DNA of 64,000 bases from Arsenicitalea aurantiaca (lineage in GTDB: Bacteria; Pseudomonadota; Alphaproteobacteria; Rhizobiales; Devosiaceae), in contig NZ_RZNJ01000001.1 of assembly GCF_003994485.1 (NCBI RefSeq), forward strand, positions 437,765-501,764. Reading direction: 5' to 3'. The number at the start of each line of letters is the position of its first letter. The first letter of the stretch is position 1. The notes beneath the pieces were generated by a model. The model made no database searches. It saw only the letters and a list, made by a program, of their open reading frames with translations, and was not told where the DNA came from. Below are positions 33,888 through 42,738 of the stretch, piece after piece. A program made the position numbers and the translations under genes.

Positions 33888-34784
33888 ATGCACTCCGAAC
33901 TGAAGCGGGCCGTTGCGCGCTATGTCGAAAACCATGGGGGGCTCGATGCGCCGTCCCCGACGCCGGTCGCGGACGTGCTCGTCATCTGCAGTACCCAGCC
34001 CCGCAACCCGTTCCGCAAGCTCTACAAGCCATCGCTCTGCGTGGTCGCGCAGGGCGCCAAGCGGATCGCGCTCGAGGGCCAGACCATCGACTATGCCGCC
34101 GGATCAGCGCTCGCGGTGAGCCTCGAGGTGCCGGGGCATGGCAGCATTACCGAGGCCAGCCGGGCCGAGCCCTTTTTAGGGCTGACCATCGGGTTCGATG
34201 TGGGGCTGCTGCGCGAGGTGCTCGAGCAGATGGCCAATCCGCCAAAGCCCTCCGGCGAACGGCTCGGCGCGTTTGTCGAGACGCTGAGCGAACCGGTGCA
34301 GAACTGCATCATCCGCCTGCTCGAAATCTTCGAGACGCCCGAGGCGGTGCCGGTGCTCTACCCTGCTGTGACGCGGGAGCTCTACTATCGGCTGCTCTCG
34401 GGGCCGAACGGCCGAGAAATCTGCAAGATCGCGCATGTGGACAGCCACACCCAGCGGATCGCCGAGGCGATCCACATGATGCGCGCCGACATATCGCGGC
34501 CGTTGAAGGTCGAGGACATGGCGAGGGCGGCGCGCATGGGCGTCTCGTCATTCCACCAGCACTTCCGGACGCTGACGTCGATGTCGCCGCTGCAATACCA
34601 CAAGCAGCTGCGCCTGCTCGAAGCGCGCCGCCTGATGGTGGCCGAGGCGGCCAATGTGACGAATGCTGCGTTCCGCGTGGGCTATGAAAGCCCTTCGCAG
34701 TTCAGTCGGGACTATGCGCGCATGTTCGGCCGGGCGCCCAAGCGCGACGCGATGGCGCTCAAGGGCCTGCCCGTCGCGGTCTAG
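33888..34784 (+). CDS. AraC-family transcriptional regulator (YqhC-like)
   Basis: A 298-residue regulator with an N-terminal cupin domain of the AraC_N type (FRKLYKPSLCVVAQGAKRIALEGQTIDYAAGSALAVS) and a C-terminal pair of HTH motifs from about residue 195 (PLKVEDMARAARMGVSSFHQHFRTLTSMSPLQYHKQLRLLEARRLM). This subgroup contains E. coli YqhC, which responds to aldehydes and activates an adjacent oxidoreductase. It is divergent from the molybdenum aldehyde oxidoreductase operon, 154 bases away, so it likely controls that operon. GGGAG lies before the ATG at 33888. Confidence 0.92.
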   Translation: MHSELKRAVARYVENHGGLDAPSPTPVADVLVICSTQPRNPFRKLYKPSLCVVAQGAKRIALEGQTIDYAAGSALAVSLEVPGHGSITEASRAEPFLGLTIGFDVGLLREVLEQMANPPKPSGERLGAFVETLSEPVQNCIIRLLEIFETPEAVPVLYPAVTRELYYRLLSGPNGREICKIAHVDSHTQRIAEAIHMMRADISRPLKVEDMARAARMGVSSFHQHFRTLTSMSPLQYHKQLRLLEARRLMVAEAANVTNAAFRVGYESPSQFSRDYARMFGRAPKRDAMALKGLPVAV

Positions 34785-35621
34785 TCAGACGCCGAGCTTG
34801 CGGCCGGCGGTGCGCGCCATGGCGGCAGGATCGGGCGCGTCGATCTGGCGGTAGCGCGCCTGGATGAGGCTGTAGAGGCCGAAGGCGAAGAGCCCCAGCG
34901 CCACGAGGCCATATAGGATGCCGCCGAACGGCAGCTGGCGGACCCAGGCGAGCGCCTCGGTCACCGAACCCACCTGCTCGGGATCGGCTGCGATGGCAGC
35001 AAAGACGATGAAGCCCCCGGTGATGAGGAGAACCGCGCCGCGTGCGCCGAGCCCGAGCGCGCAGACCGGCGTGATCCAGGCGTGCTCGCGCGAGGCGGCC
35101 TCGAGATATTTGCGGTAGCCGCCCGTTGCGCCCTTCCAGATCTGGGCGATGCCGGCGCCGATGACGGCGATGCCCGCGAGCCCGAGAAGGAAGGCGCCGA
35201 AGGGCAGGCCCAGAACGGTGGCGGCGAGCCCGCTGCCACCGTCTTCACCGCCCCCCGAGCCGCCCATGCCGGTTGCCGCGCCGAGCGCGAAGAGGGCAAG
35301 GCTCGTATGGGTGATGCCGCTGACGACCATGCCGGCCCTGACCGCGATGCCCTTGGCGTCATTGTCCTGGTCATCGGCATTGGCGATGCCCTGCACCAGC
35401 CGCCATGCGGCATGTCCGGCAAGCCCGATGCCGACGAGCCCGAGCAGGATGCGCCCGAAGGGCTGGCCGAGCAGCCAGCCCAGCGCGCCCTCGGGCCCGA
35501 CATCCGCCCCGCCGCCACCGATGGCGCCGAACAGGGCAAGGCCGCCCACGATCAGATAAACGACCCCGCGGGCAGCATAGCCGCTGCGCGCGAGGGTCTC
35601 GAACTTGCTGTCACGGGCCAA
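34785..35621 (-). CDS. DUF1206-family membrane protein
   Basis: A 278-residue protein with six hydrophobic segments arranged as three repeats of two helices; each repeat begins with a G-hydrophobic ARxGYxARGVVY-like or GLGARGAVLLI element. That is the layout of DUF1206. A TTG start at 35621 is supported by AAGGAGG at good distance. Stop codon abuts the convergent AraC gene. Function unknown; no catalytic residues are apparent. Confidence 0.87.
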   Translation of the reverse strand: MARDSKFETLARSGYAARGVVYLIVGGLALFGAIGGGGADVGPEGALGWLLGQPFGRILLGLVGIGLAGHAAWRLVQGIANADDQDNDAKGIAVRAGMVVSGITHTSLALFALGAATGMGGSGGGEDGGSGLAATVLGLPFGAFLLGLAGIAVIGAGIAQIWKGATGGYRKYLEAASREHAWITPVCALGLGARGAVLLITGGFIVFAAIAADPEQVGSVTEALAWVRQLPFGGILYGLVALGLFAFGLYSLIQARYRQIDAPDPAAMARTAGRKLGV

Positions 35622-35677
35622 GCCAGCCTCCTTATTGGTGTGCTGGCAACGCTTCGGAAAGATGACGGTTCCCCTGT

Positions 35678-36571
35678 TCAGTAGAAGACGTCGGGTGCCA
35701 CCCGCCAGTCGGGGCGGCCATGGGGTTCGGGCCAGAAGAAGGTTTCGGGCGCGTTGAAGTAGACGATGGCGACGAGCCGGTCGAGCACGCCGATGCCCGC
35801 GGCCATTTCGTTGACCTCCTCGAGCCAGTCGTGCTCCTGGCGCTTGCCGCCCGCGACCCCGAACTCCGCGATGATGAGAGGCTTGTGGATCGCCTCGATC
35901 CAGTGGGCCTGCTCGGCGATGCGCCTGCGCACGCTGAGCGGCTTGCCGCGATGGGCCCGGTCCCAGCCCTCGAGCGCGAAGACCGACAGGCTCGCATAGT
36001 CCACATAGTCATCGCCCGGATAGTAGAGCGCCGCCCCTTCGTGCCCCGCGGGGGACCAGACGAAGGCCGCCTCCGGGGCGAGGCGCGCGCACTGCTCGAC
36101 GAAATGGCGATAGGCCGCGACGTATTCGGAGGGGGCGCGGTTGGACCAGGGGAAGATGTTCCGACCCATCTCCATTTCATGGGCGAAGCGGATGAGAACC
36201 GGCGTACCGGGCGCGCCGAGCGTGCCGCAGATGGCGGCGATCTCGGCGTCGAAGGCGCCGCCCACGATGTCGGGGAGGAGGGTTTCGCCGCCTCCGATGC
36301 GGTCGGGCGCGCGGGTCCAGGGCTCGACGGTGACGAGGAACTGGCGGCCTTTCTCGGCAGCGTTCTGCTGCGCCCAGGCAAGCAGGTCCCGGTCCCAGTC
36401 CTGCCATTGCACGAAGACATGGTCGAGCCCGATGGCAGGGCTTTCGTAAAAGGCGTAGTCGGGATCATAGGCGCCGATGACGATGCCGCCGGCCCCGAGG
36501 GCGGTTGCGGGGCTGGACGCGGCGACGAGACCGGCAAGGGCGAGGGCGGAAAGTTTCCTGTCGATTGGCAT
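35678..36571 (-). CDS. Secreted GH26-type glycoside hydrolase (beta-mannanase-like)
   Basis: A 297-residue protein with a Sec signal peptide (residues 1-27, ending PATALGA). The TIM-barrel landmarks of GH26 are seen: RFAHEME with acid/base E132 preceded by H131, then FPW, VWSPAG, and the nucleophile E236 in IIAEFG. It should cleave beta-linked polysaccharide in the periplasm or outside. It is the last gene of a polysaccharide biosynthesis operon, analogous to BcsZ or AlgL, so it probably trims or releases the polymer made by the glycosyltransferase at 38587-40389. GAGGAGG precedes the ATG. Confidence 0.85.
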   Translation of the reverse strand: MPIDRKLSALALAGLVAASSPATALGAGGIVIGAYDPDYAFYESPAIGLDHVFVQWQDWDRDLLAWAQQNAAEKGRQFLVTVEPWTRAPDRIGGGETLLPDIVGGAFDAEIAAICGTLGAPGTPVLIRFAHEMEMGRNIFPWSNRAPSEYVAAYRHFVEQCARLAPEAAFVWSPAGHEGAALYYPGDDYVDYASLSVFALEGWDRAHRGKPLSVRRRIAEQAHWIEAIHKPLIIAEFGVAGGKRQEHDWLEEVNEMAAGIGVLDRLVAIVYFNAPETFFWPEPHGRPDWRVAPDVFY

Positions 36572-36601
36572 GGTGACCTCCTCGGGTCATGAGATGGCGG
36601 A

Positions 36602-38032
36602 TCAGGCGGGGAGCGGCGCTTCCTGTGCGCGGTGGCGGCGGTCGCCGGTGCGGCGCTCAGTGCCGTCGGGACGGGTGCGCAAGAGGGCGGCGCGACGATC
36701 CGGGCCCCGCCGGGTCCAGGGCGTTGCGGTGGGCGGATGGCCGATGCCGGCATGGGCGAAGCCGTGCCGTTCGAGCAGGGCCGGTGCGTAGACATTGCGC
36801 AGATCGATGAAGACCGGCCGGCGCATGCGTGAGCCGAGCCGGTCGAGGTCGAGCCGCGTCAGTTCCGCCCACTCGGTCATCAGCACGACGGCGTCGGCGT
36901 CCTTTACGCAGGTATAGGGATCGTTGAGGAAGGCGACGTCGTCGAGCATGCGGGCGGCGTTCTCCATGCCGGCCGGGTCGTAGGCGCGGATCGTGGCGCC
37001 CTGGCGCTGCAGGGTCTCGATCAGCGCGACCGACGGCGCCTCGCGCATGTCGTCTGTATCGGGCTTGAAGGTGAGCCCGAGCACGGCGATGGTCCGGCCG
37101 GCGACCGTGCCGCCCGCTGCCGAGACGACACGGCGGGCCATGGCGCGCTTTCGCGCATCGTTGACCGCGATGGTGTCCTCGACGAGCCGCAGGGTGACGC
37201 CATGGTCCTGTGCGGTGCGCAGGAGCGCGACGGTGTCCTTGGGAAAGCAGGAGCCGCCATAGCCCGGCCCGGCATTGAGAAAGCTGCGGCCGATGCGGTG
37301 ATCGAGCCCCATGCCGATCGCCACCGAGCCGATATCGGCGCCGACCCCTTCGCACAGATTGGCCATCTCGTTGATGAAGGTGATCTTGGTGGCAAGAAAC
37401 GCGTTGGCCGCGTATTTGATGAGCTCGGCCGTCCGCCGCCCGGTCATCAGCACCGGACAGATGTCCTCGAACGGACGATAGATCTCTGCCATCACCGCGC
37501 GGGCGCGGGCGTCCTCGGTGCCGACGACGATGCGGTCGGGCTTGAGGAAATCCGCGATCGCCGTGCCTTCGCGCAGGAATTCTGGATTGGAGACGACGAC
37601 GAGGTCGGCATCGGGGCGCGCCGTGGCGATGATGCGCTCGATGGTGTCGCCGGTGCCGACCGGCACGGTCGATTTGGTCACGACGAGCGCGAAGCCGGTG
37701 GCGTTGGCCGCAATCTGCCGGGCCGCGGCATGGACGAAGCCGAGGTCGGCCTGCCCGTCGCTTGCCCTTGCGGGCGTGCCCACGGCAATGAAGATGGCGC
37801 CGGACCCGGCCATGGCCTGACCGAGTTCGGTGGTGAAGGCGAGCCGGCCGGCCGCCGCATTGGCCGCGACGAGTTCGGCGAGGCCCGGCTCGTAGATCGG
37901 CATCACGCCCTGCTTCAGCCCCAGGATCTTTGCCGCGTCGGTATCGACGCAGGTCACCTCATGGCCGAGTTCGGCGAGGCAGGTGCCGGTGACGAGCCCG
38001 ACATAGCCGGTTCCGACGATTGCGATACGCAT
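36602..38032 (-). CDS. ugd: UDP-glucose 6-dehydrogenase, with C-terminal extension
   Basis: A 476-residue NAD-dependent enzyme making UDP-glucuronate from UDP-glucose. The Rossmann start is [16 protein letters not shown], the catalytic Cys is C262 in [11 protein letters not shown]206 is in LIKYAANA, and the C-terminal domain has LGLTFKPDTDDMREAPS. The usual protein ends near LLERHGFAHAGIGH; here about 45 more residues follow, rich in Arg (RRGPDRRAALLRTRPDGTERR), which is unusual. Start at 38032 is chosen for the Rossmann fold. It supplies UDP-glucuronate to the operon decarboxylase (UDP-xylose) or directly to the polymer. Confidence 0.94.
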   Translation of the reverse strand: MRIAIVGTGYVGLVTGTCLAELGHEVTCVDTDAAKILGLKQGVMPIYEPGLAELVAANAAAGRLAFTTELGQAMAGSGAIFIAVGTPARASDGQADLGFVHAAARQIAANATGFALVVTKSTVPVGTGDTIERIIATARPDADLVVVSNPEFLREGTAIADFLKPDRIVVGTEDARARAVMAEIYRPFEDICPVLMTGRRTAELIKYAANAFLATKITFINEMANLCEGVGADIGSVAIGMGLDHRIGRSFLNAGPGYGGSCFPKDTVALLRTAQDHGVTLRLVEDTIAVNDARKRAMARRVVSAAGGTVAGRTIAVLGLTFKPDTDDMREAPSVALIETLQRQGATIRAYDPAGMENAARMLDDVAFLNDPYTCVKDADAVVLMTEWAELTRLDLDRLGSRMRRPVFIDLRNVYAPALLERHGFAHAGIGHPPTATPWTRRGPDRRAALLRTRPDGTERRTGDRRHRAQEAPLPA

Positions 38033-38066
38033 CGGGTGCTCCTTTCTCTGAAGCGCTTTGGGGGCG

Positions 38067-38570
38067 TCAGCGCCGGGCGAGCTCGGCCCGGAGCGCGTTG
38101 AGGCGCTGCGAGATCTCGTCGCCGCGCACGAGCGGGGGATACTGGCTGGGGCGGCCATCCATCATCACGCTCCAATTGCCGCCCGGCTCGGCGAGCTGGA
38201 ACACCGCGCGGCCGCCGCTGCGGTGCTGGAAGCAGGTGACGGCGGGGCTTGCGCCGCCCTTGAAGCGCCAAGTGGCCTCGAGGCACATGCGGCCGGTGTC
38301 GGTGATGCGCCAGCGGCCCTCGGCAATGCTCGGGGTGCCGTCTTCGGTGGCGATGGCGGTGAAGGTGCGGTCGGCGGCGAAATAGGCTCCGCCATCGCCC
38401 CAGCGCCAGGTCTTGCCGGCATAGAGCTCATAAAGCTCGCCGGCGTTCATCGGCTTGGCCTTGGCGACGGCCTCGGCAAGGGTCGCCGACTGGGCGGGAA
38501 GGGCGGAGATCGCGAGCGCGAGCCCGGTGGCGAGGCCGGCGGCGATGCGCCTGAGGGTCGTATTGGTCAT
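38067..38570 (-). CDS. DUF995-family secreted protein
   Basis: A 167-residue protein with a Sec signal peptide (TLRRIAAGLATGLALAISALPAQSA) cleaved near residue 29. The mature part has the DUF995 pattern YELYAGKTWRWGDGGAYFAADRTFTA, then GRWRITDTGRMCLEATW and a second Cys in VTCFQHR, likely a disulfide. DUF995 proteins are common in rhizobia, often with exopolysaccharide genes. It lies between the glycosyltransferase and ugd, so it probably has a role in the periplasmic handling of the polymer. No enzymatic function is known to me. Confidence 0.82.
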   Translation of the reverse strand: MTNTTLRRIAAGLATGLALAISALPAQSATLAEAVAKAKPMNAGELYELYAGKTWRWGDGGAYFAADRTFTAIATEDGTPSIAEGRWRITDTGRMCLEATWRFKGGASPAVTCFQHRSGGRAVFQLAEPGGNWSVMMDGRPSQYPPLVRGDEISQRLNALRAELARR

Positions 38571-38586
38571 CTGGTCCTCCTGGATG

Positions 38587-40389
38587 CTAGAAGCTGAGGG
38601 AAAGGGAAGTGAGCGGGACAAGGCCGGCAGCGAGCGGCTGGATCAGCGATCCCGAGCCCTCGACCACCTTGCAGAGCCCCTGTTCGGCCCGAAGCACGAT
38701 ACCGAGCAGGGGCAGCTCGACCATGAGCGCATTGAAGAAGCCGAGCCGCAGGCAGGCGGCGCTGCTGAGCGGCGCCAGAAGGCGCGCGCCCCGATTTTCG
38801 CGCAGATGGCAAACGATGATCGCGATGGTCGCGACCCCGTAGAGCACCGCGTTGAGCGCGGTGAAGACGTAAAAGCCGGCGGCGATTTCCGCATTGGGGA
38901 AGGCGAAGAGCGGCAGAGCGCAGATCAGCGAGACTGTGAGGGTCGGCGCGATCACGCTGAGCGGCAGGGTCGCCTCGGCCGCCTCGCCCTTGGGCGTGAC
39001 GCGGAACGGCGCCACGGTGCCGGTCAGGCGGTCGCGGATCGCCGCCAGCACGCCGAGCAGCGACCAGGGCCAGCGGGCGACGAGGAAGAGGTTGGATTCC
39101 CAGCTCACGAAGCGCGCATCGACCGGCCGCAGCCAGCCATTGGCCCGCCAGCGCATGGGAATGGCGAGGACGAGCAGCGCCAGCGGCAGGAAGTGGACGA
39201 GGAACGCGACGAACCCCGCGTTGATCATGGTGACGTTGAAGGCGATGGCGAGGATCGGCAGGACGATGGCGAGCGGCAGCATCAGCGAAAAGAGCGGATA
39301 GAAGAGCTGGCTGAAGAGGAAGCGCCCGCGCAGATGGCCCGGCAGGCCGCCGAGGAAGGCGGGCGTGTGGGCGAGAAGCAGCGTCATCATCGAGCGCGAC
39401 CACTGGAATTCCTGGGTCGCGAGATCGGCAAAGGTCGCCGGGCCGTCTCCATGGGCGATGGCGTCGATCGCGTGGACGCCGCGCCAGCCATGGGCATTCA
39501 TCATGAGGGTGGTCGAATGATCCTCGGCGAGCTCCGGGCCGAGCCCGCCTATGGCCCTCAGGGCCTCGGTCCGCACCGCATAGTGCGAGCCGAAGCAGAG
39601 CGGGGCCATGGAGAGGCTGTGCCCGGCCTGCTGAGGGCCGTGGAGGACCCCCTCGGCATAGAGCCGGCTGCGTGCCGACCAGCTGGTTGCAGCATTGCGG
39701 TCGCAGATCGAGGGCGCCGACACGTAGCCGACCCGGGGATCGGCGAAGGGCCGCAGGATTTCGACGAGATAGTCGGGATCGGGGACGTGGTCGGCATCGA
39801 GCTGGGCGACGAAGTCGTAGCGCTCATAGCCATGATGGTCGTAAAAATAGGCAAGGTTGCCCTCCTTGCAGCGCGTCCGGCGCGGCCAGGTCGCGCGGTG
39901 ATAGTCCGCAACGCCCCGACGGGTGGAAACGAAGACGCCATTGGCCGCGCACCAGGCGAGCGTTTCGGGCGAGGGGTCCTCGTCGGCGAGCCAGGTGTCG
40001 TGCGGATAGGTCTGGGCGAGCATCGCCAGGAGCGTTTCGCGCAGGACGGGGAAGGGCTCCGACGGCGCCTTGGTCACTACCATCGCAACGCGCAGGCCCT
40101 GCGGCACGGGGATGGTGCGGTTGGGCACTTTCGCCCGCCCCACGATCAGCAAATAGTAGAAGGGCACGATCGTGACCCAGACGAGCACGATGGTGTTGGC
40201 GGTATAGCGCCAGGGATCGGTGAAATGCTCCGGCTGCAGCCACCACGACCACGCCCAGGCGAGGGCGGCGAGGGCAAGCGCCATCGAGACAAGATATTCG
40301 CCCCTCTGCCCGGGCGTCATCAGCGGGACGAGATAGTCCGGCCCACCCCAGTGCTGCCGCGTGCCTGCGGAAAGGGCGAGCTCGCTCAT
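38587..40389 (-). CDS. Membrane glycosyltransferase, GT2 family (cellulose synthase-like)
   Basis: A 600-residue protein with two N-terminal helices (residues 30-50 and 65-85), a cytoplasmic GT2 domain and four or more C-terminal helices. GT-A landmarks are DED at 136-138, KEGN at 175-178, DAD at 198-200 (metal and UDP binding), ED at 289-290 (catalytic base) and QEFQW at 326-330 in place of QxxRW. This is the layout of processive synthases such as BcsA, without a PilZ domain. Start overlaps the galE stop (ATGA). It should polymerise and export a polysaccharide from UDP-sugars made by the neighbouring genes. Confidence 0.92.
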   Translation of the reverse strand: MSELALSAGTRQHWGGPDYLVPLMTPGQRGEYLVSMALALAALAWAWSWWLQPEHFTDPWRYTANTIVLVWVTIVPFYYLLIVGRAKVPNRTIPVPQGLRVAMVVTKAPSEPFPVLRETLLAMLAQTYPHDTWLADEDPSPETLAWCAANGVFVSTRRGVADYHRATWPRRTRCKEGNLAYFYDHHGYERYDFVAQLDADHVPDPDYLVEILRPFADPRVGYVSAPSICDRNAATSWSARSRLYAEGVLHGPQQAGHSLSMAPLCFGSHYAVRTEALRAIGGLGPELAEDHSTTLMMNAHGWRGVHAIDAIAHGDGPATFADLATQEFQWSRSMMTLLLAHTPAFLGGLPGHLRGRFLFSQLFYPLFSLMLPLAIVLPILAIAFNVTMINAGFVAFLVHFLPLALLVLAIPMRWRANGWLRPVDARFVSWESNLFLVARWPWSLLGVLAAIRDRLTGTVAPFRVTPKGEAAEATLPLSVIAPTLTVSLICALPLFAFPNAEIAAGFYVFTALNAVLYGVATIAIIVCHLRENRGARLLAPLSSAACLRLGFFNALMVELPLLGIVLRAEQGLCKVVEGSGSLIQPLAAGLVPLTSLSLSF

Positions 40390-41366
40390 GCAGCCCTCCT
40401 CAGCCCGAAGCTCCGGGCTGCCGTCGCAAGGATGGTGCCGAGATCCGAATGGCGGGGCGAAAATCCCAGGATCTCGCGGGCACGGCGTGGATCTGCGACC
40501 AGCATGGGCGGGTCACCGGCGCGCCTCGGATGCAGGATGCTCGGTACCGCGCGGCCGGTGAGGGCCTCGATGCCGGAGAGGATGTCGCGCACCGAATGGC
40601 CGGTGCCGGTGCCGATGTTGAGCGCCGTGCTGGAGCCGCCCGCGAGCAGATAATCGAGGGCGGCGACATGGGCGTCGGCAAGGTCGCTCACATGGATGTA
40701 GTCGCGAATGCAGGTGCCGTCGGGGGTCGGATAGTCGCCCCCGAAGATCTCGAGGGCGGGGATGGCCCCGGCGGCGGCCATGAGGGCGCGGGGGATGAGA
40801 TGGGTCTCGGGATCGTGCCGCTCGGCGAGCGCGCCCTCGGGATCGGCGCCGGCGGCGTTGAAATAGCGGAGCGCCACGTGGCGCATCGCACCGCTCGAGC
40901 AGAAATCGCGCAGCATCACCTCGCCGATGAGCTTGGTGCGGCCATAGGGGTTGATCGGGCGTTGCGGCGTCGTTTCGAGGATCGGCATCGCGTCGGGCAC
41001 GCCATAGGTCGCGCAGCTCGAGGAGAAGACGATGTGCTCGACGCCATGGCTCGCGGCGGTTTCGAGAAGGGCGAGCGTGCCCCCGACATTGTTGCGATAA
41101 TAGCGGGCAGGCTCGCGCACGGACTCTCCGACATAGGCATAGGCCGCAAAGTGCATGATGGCGACTGGGCGGTGGGTGGCGATGGCGGCGCCGAGCAGCG
41201 CGCGGTCCGCTATGTCGCCGACGACCAGCGGTCCCCAGAGCACCGCGTCGCGATGGCCGGTCTCGAGGCTGTCATAGGCGATGGGACGATAGCCGGCGCG
41301 CGACAGTGCCTTGCAGGCATGGCTGCCGATGAAGCCCGCGCCGCCGGTGACGAGGACGCTGGTCAT
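40386..41366 (-). CDS. galE: UDP-glucose 4-epimerase
   Basis: A 326-residue extended SDR. The NAD motif TGGAGFIGSHA is at the N-terminus, the Ser is in FSSSCATYG and the Tyr-Lys pair in NPYGRTKLIGE. It interconverts UDP-glucose and UDP-galactose. Its start overlaps the stop of the decarboxylase gene by one base, and its own stop overlaps the glycosyltransferase start, so translation is coupled through three genes. Within this operon it may equally epimerise UDP-xylose to UDP-arabinose or UDP-glucuronate to UDP-galacturonate. Confidence 0.92.
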   Translation of the reverse strand: MTSVLVTGGAGFIGSHACKALSRAGYRPIAYDSLETGHRDAVLWGPLVVGDIADRALLGAAIATHRPVAIMHFAAYAYVGESVREPARYYRNNVGGTLALLETAASHGVEHIVFSSSCATYGVPDAMPILETTPQRPINPYGRTKLIGEVMLRDFCSSGAMRHVALRYFNAAGADPEGALAERHDPETHLIPRALMAAAGAIPALEIFGGDYPTPDGTCIRDYIHVSDLADAHVAALDYLLAGGSSTALNIGTGTGHSVRDILSGIEALTGRAVPSILHPRRAGDPPMLVADPRRAREILGFSPRHSDLGTILATAARSFGLRRAA

Positions 41367-42481
41367 CAGAGCGCCCCTACCGTCAACGGTGCAGGCGCAG
41401 CGCCGGTCGCCTCGAGCCCGAGGACAGCCTCGAAATGCGCGATGGTGCGGGTAAGGCCTTCGCGCAGTGCAATGCGCGGGCTCCAGTCGAGCAGGGCGCG
41501 GGCGCGCCCGATATCGGGCCGGCGCTGGCGCGGATCGTCGGTCGGCAGCGGACGGTGGACGAGCCGCGAGCGCGACCCGGTGAGGGCGATGATTTCGGCG
41601 GCAAGCTCGGCGATGGTGAATTCGCCCGGATTGCCGAGGTTCACGGGTCCTTCGACTGCCGGCTCGGCGGCCATCAGGCGGACGAAGCCTTCGATCAGGT
41701 CGTCGACATAGCAGAACGAGCGGGTCTGGCTGCCGTCGCCATAAAGCGTGATGTCTTCGCCGCGCAGGGCCTGCACGATGAAGTTCGAGACCACGCGCCC
41801 GTCCCGCGGGTCCATGCGTGGACCGTAAGTGTTGAAGATGCGCGCCACGCGGATATCGGTGCCGAAGCTCCGGCGATAGTCGAAGAAGAGCGTTTCGGCG
41901 GCCCGCTTGCCTTCGTCATAGCAGGCGCGGGGGCCTGTCGCGTTGACGTGGCCCCAATAGCTTTCGGCCTGCGGATGCTGTTGGGGATCCCCGTAGATCT
42001 CGGAGGTGGAGGCCTGGAAGATCCGCGCACCCGTGCGCCGGGCGAGCTCGAGCATGGTGATGGCGCCCAGCACGCTGGTCTTCATCGTGCGGACCGGGTC
42101 GGCCTGATAATGCGGGGGCGAGGCGGGGCAGGCGAGGTTGAAGATGGCATCGACGCTGCAGAAGACCGGCTCGGCGACATCATGGGCGAGAACGGTGAAC
42201 CGGGCGGTGCCTTCGAGATGGGCGATGTTCTGGCGCCGTCCTGTACTGAAGTCGTCGAGGCAGATGACTTCATTGCGCTCGGCCAGCAGGCGCTCACAAA
42301 GATGAGAGCCCAGAAAACCGGCGCCCCCGGTTACGAGCACGCGCCTGGGGGTCTTTCGCCGTTCTATGGTTGGAAAGACTTCACCCAGAAGCATCCGTAT
42401 TTCTTCGGAGTTCTGTTCGCCTCTCGGCGATCGCGCGGACTTGCCGCACGTGGTTCCAGAAATAGTCTCTGTCGAATTCAT
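41366..42481 (-). CDS. UDP-glucuronate decarboxylase (UXS-like)
   Basis: A 371-residue extended [19 protein letters not shown] is the NAD motif, the catalytic Ser is in STSEIYGDP and the Tyr-Lys pair in YDEGKR. The [22 protein letters not shown] block is characteristic of UDP-xylose synthases, which decarboxylate UDP-glucuronate. The ATG at 42481 with GGAGA upstream is the better start; a later ATG at 42394 lacks a clear ribosome-binding site. First gene of the polysaccharide operon, behind an AT-rich promoter region. Confidence 0.9.
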   Translation of the reverse strand: MNSTETISGTTCGKSARSPRGEQNSEEIRMLLGEVFPTIERRKTPRRVLVTGGAGFLGSHLCERLLAERNEVICLDDFSTGRRQNIAHLEGTARFTVLAHDVAEPVFCSVDAIFNLACPASPPHYQADPVRTMKTSVLGAITMLELARRTGARIFQASTSEIYGDPQQHPQAESYWGHVNATGPRACYDEGKRAAETLFFDYRRSFGTDIRVARIFNTYGPRMDPRDGRVVSNFIVQALRGEDITLYGDGSQTRSFCYVDDLIEGFVRLMAAEPAVEGPVNLGNPGEFTIAELAAEIIALTGSRSRLVHRPLPTDDPRQRRPDIGRARALLDWSPRIALREGLTRTIAHFEAVLGLEATGAAPAPLTVGAL

Positions 42482-42600
42482 CGACTTTGTCTCCGCAGTA
42501 TTTGCAGATAACTATTTCAACGACCAAAGACGTTTATCAACGTTATCCAAAAATTAACCCTAATGGACTTGGCATTTGATTTAAATTGGAGAGAGAGCAG
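42482..42600. promoter_or_regulatory. AT-rich divergent control region between the polysaccharide operon and recQ
   Basis: About 120 bases that are much richer in A and T than the rest of the window, between divergent genes. On the minus strand it carries the direct repeat GATAACGTT-GATAAACGT and several TTAA/ATTA steps. Such islands before exopolysaccharide operons in alphaproteobacteria are often targets of MucR/Ros-type regulators; that is inference. The following 42601-42738 is normal GC-rich leader of recQ. Confidence 0.4.
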
Positions 42601-42738
42601 GCTGGCCGGAGGCGCTTGCAGGCGGGCTGTCAAAATGGTCCAAGGGGTGGAACTGGCGAGGGGATTCGCGCTCGCCGGGAACTCTGGGAGCGTGCAGCCA
42701 TCGCATGGCGTGATGACAGTTCGGGATCCGGCGGGGCC

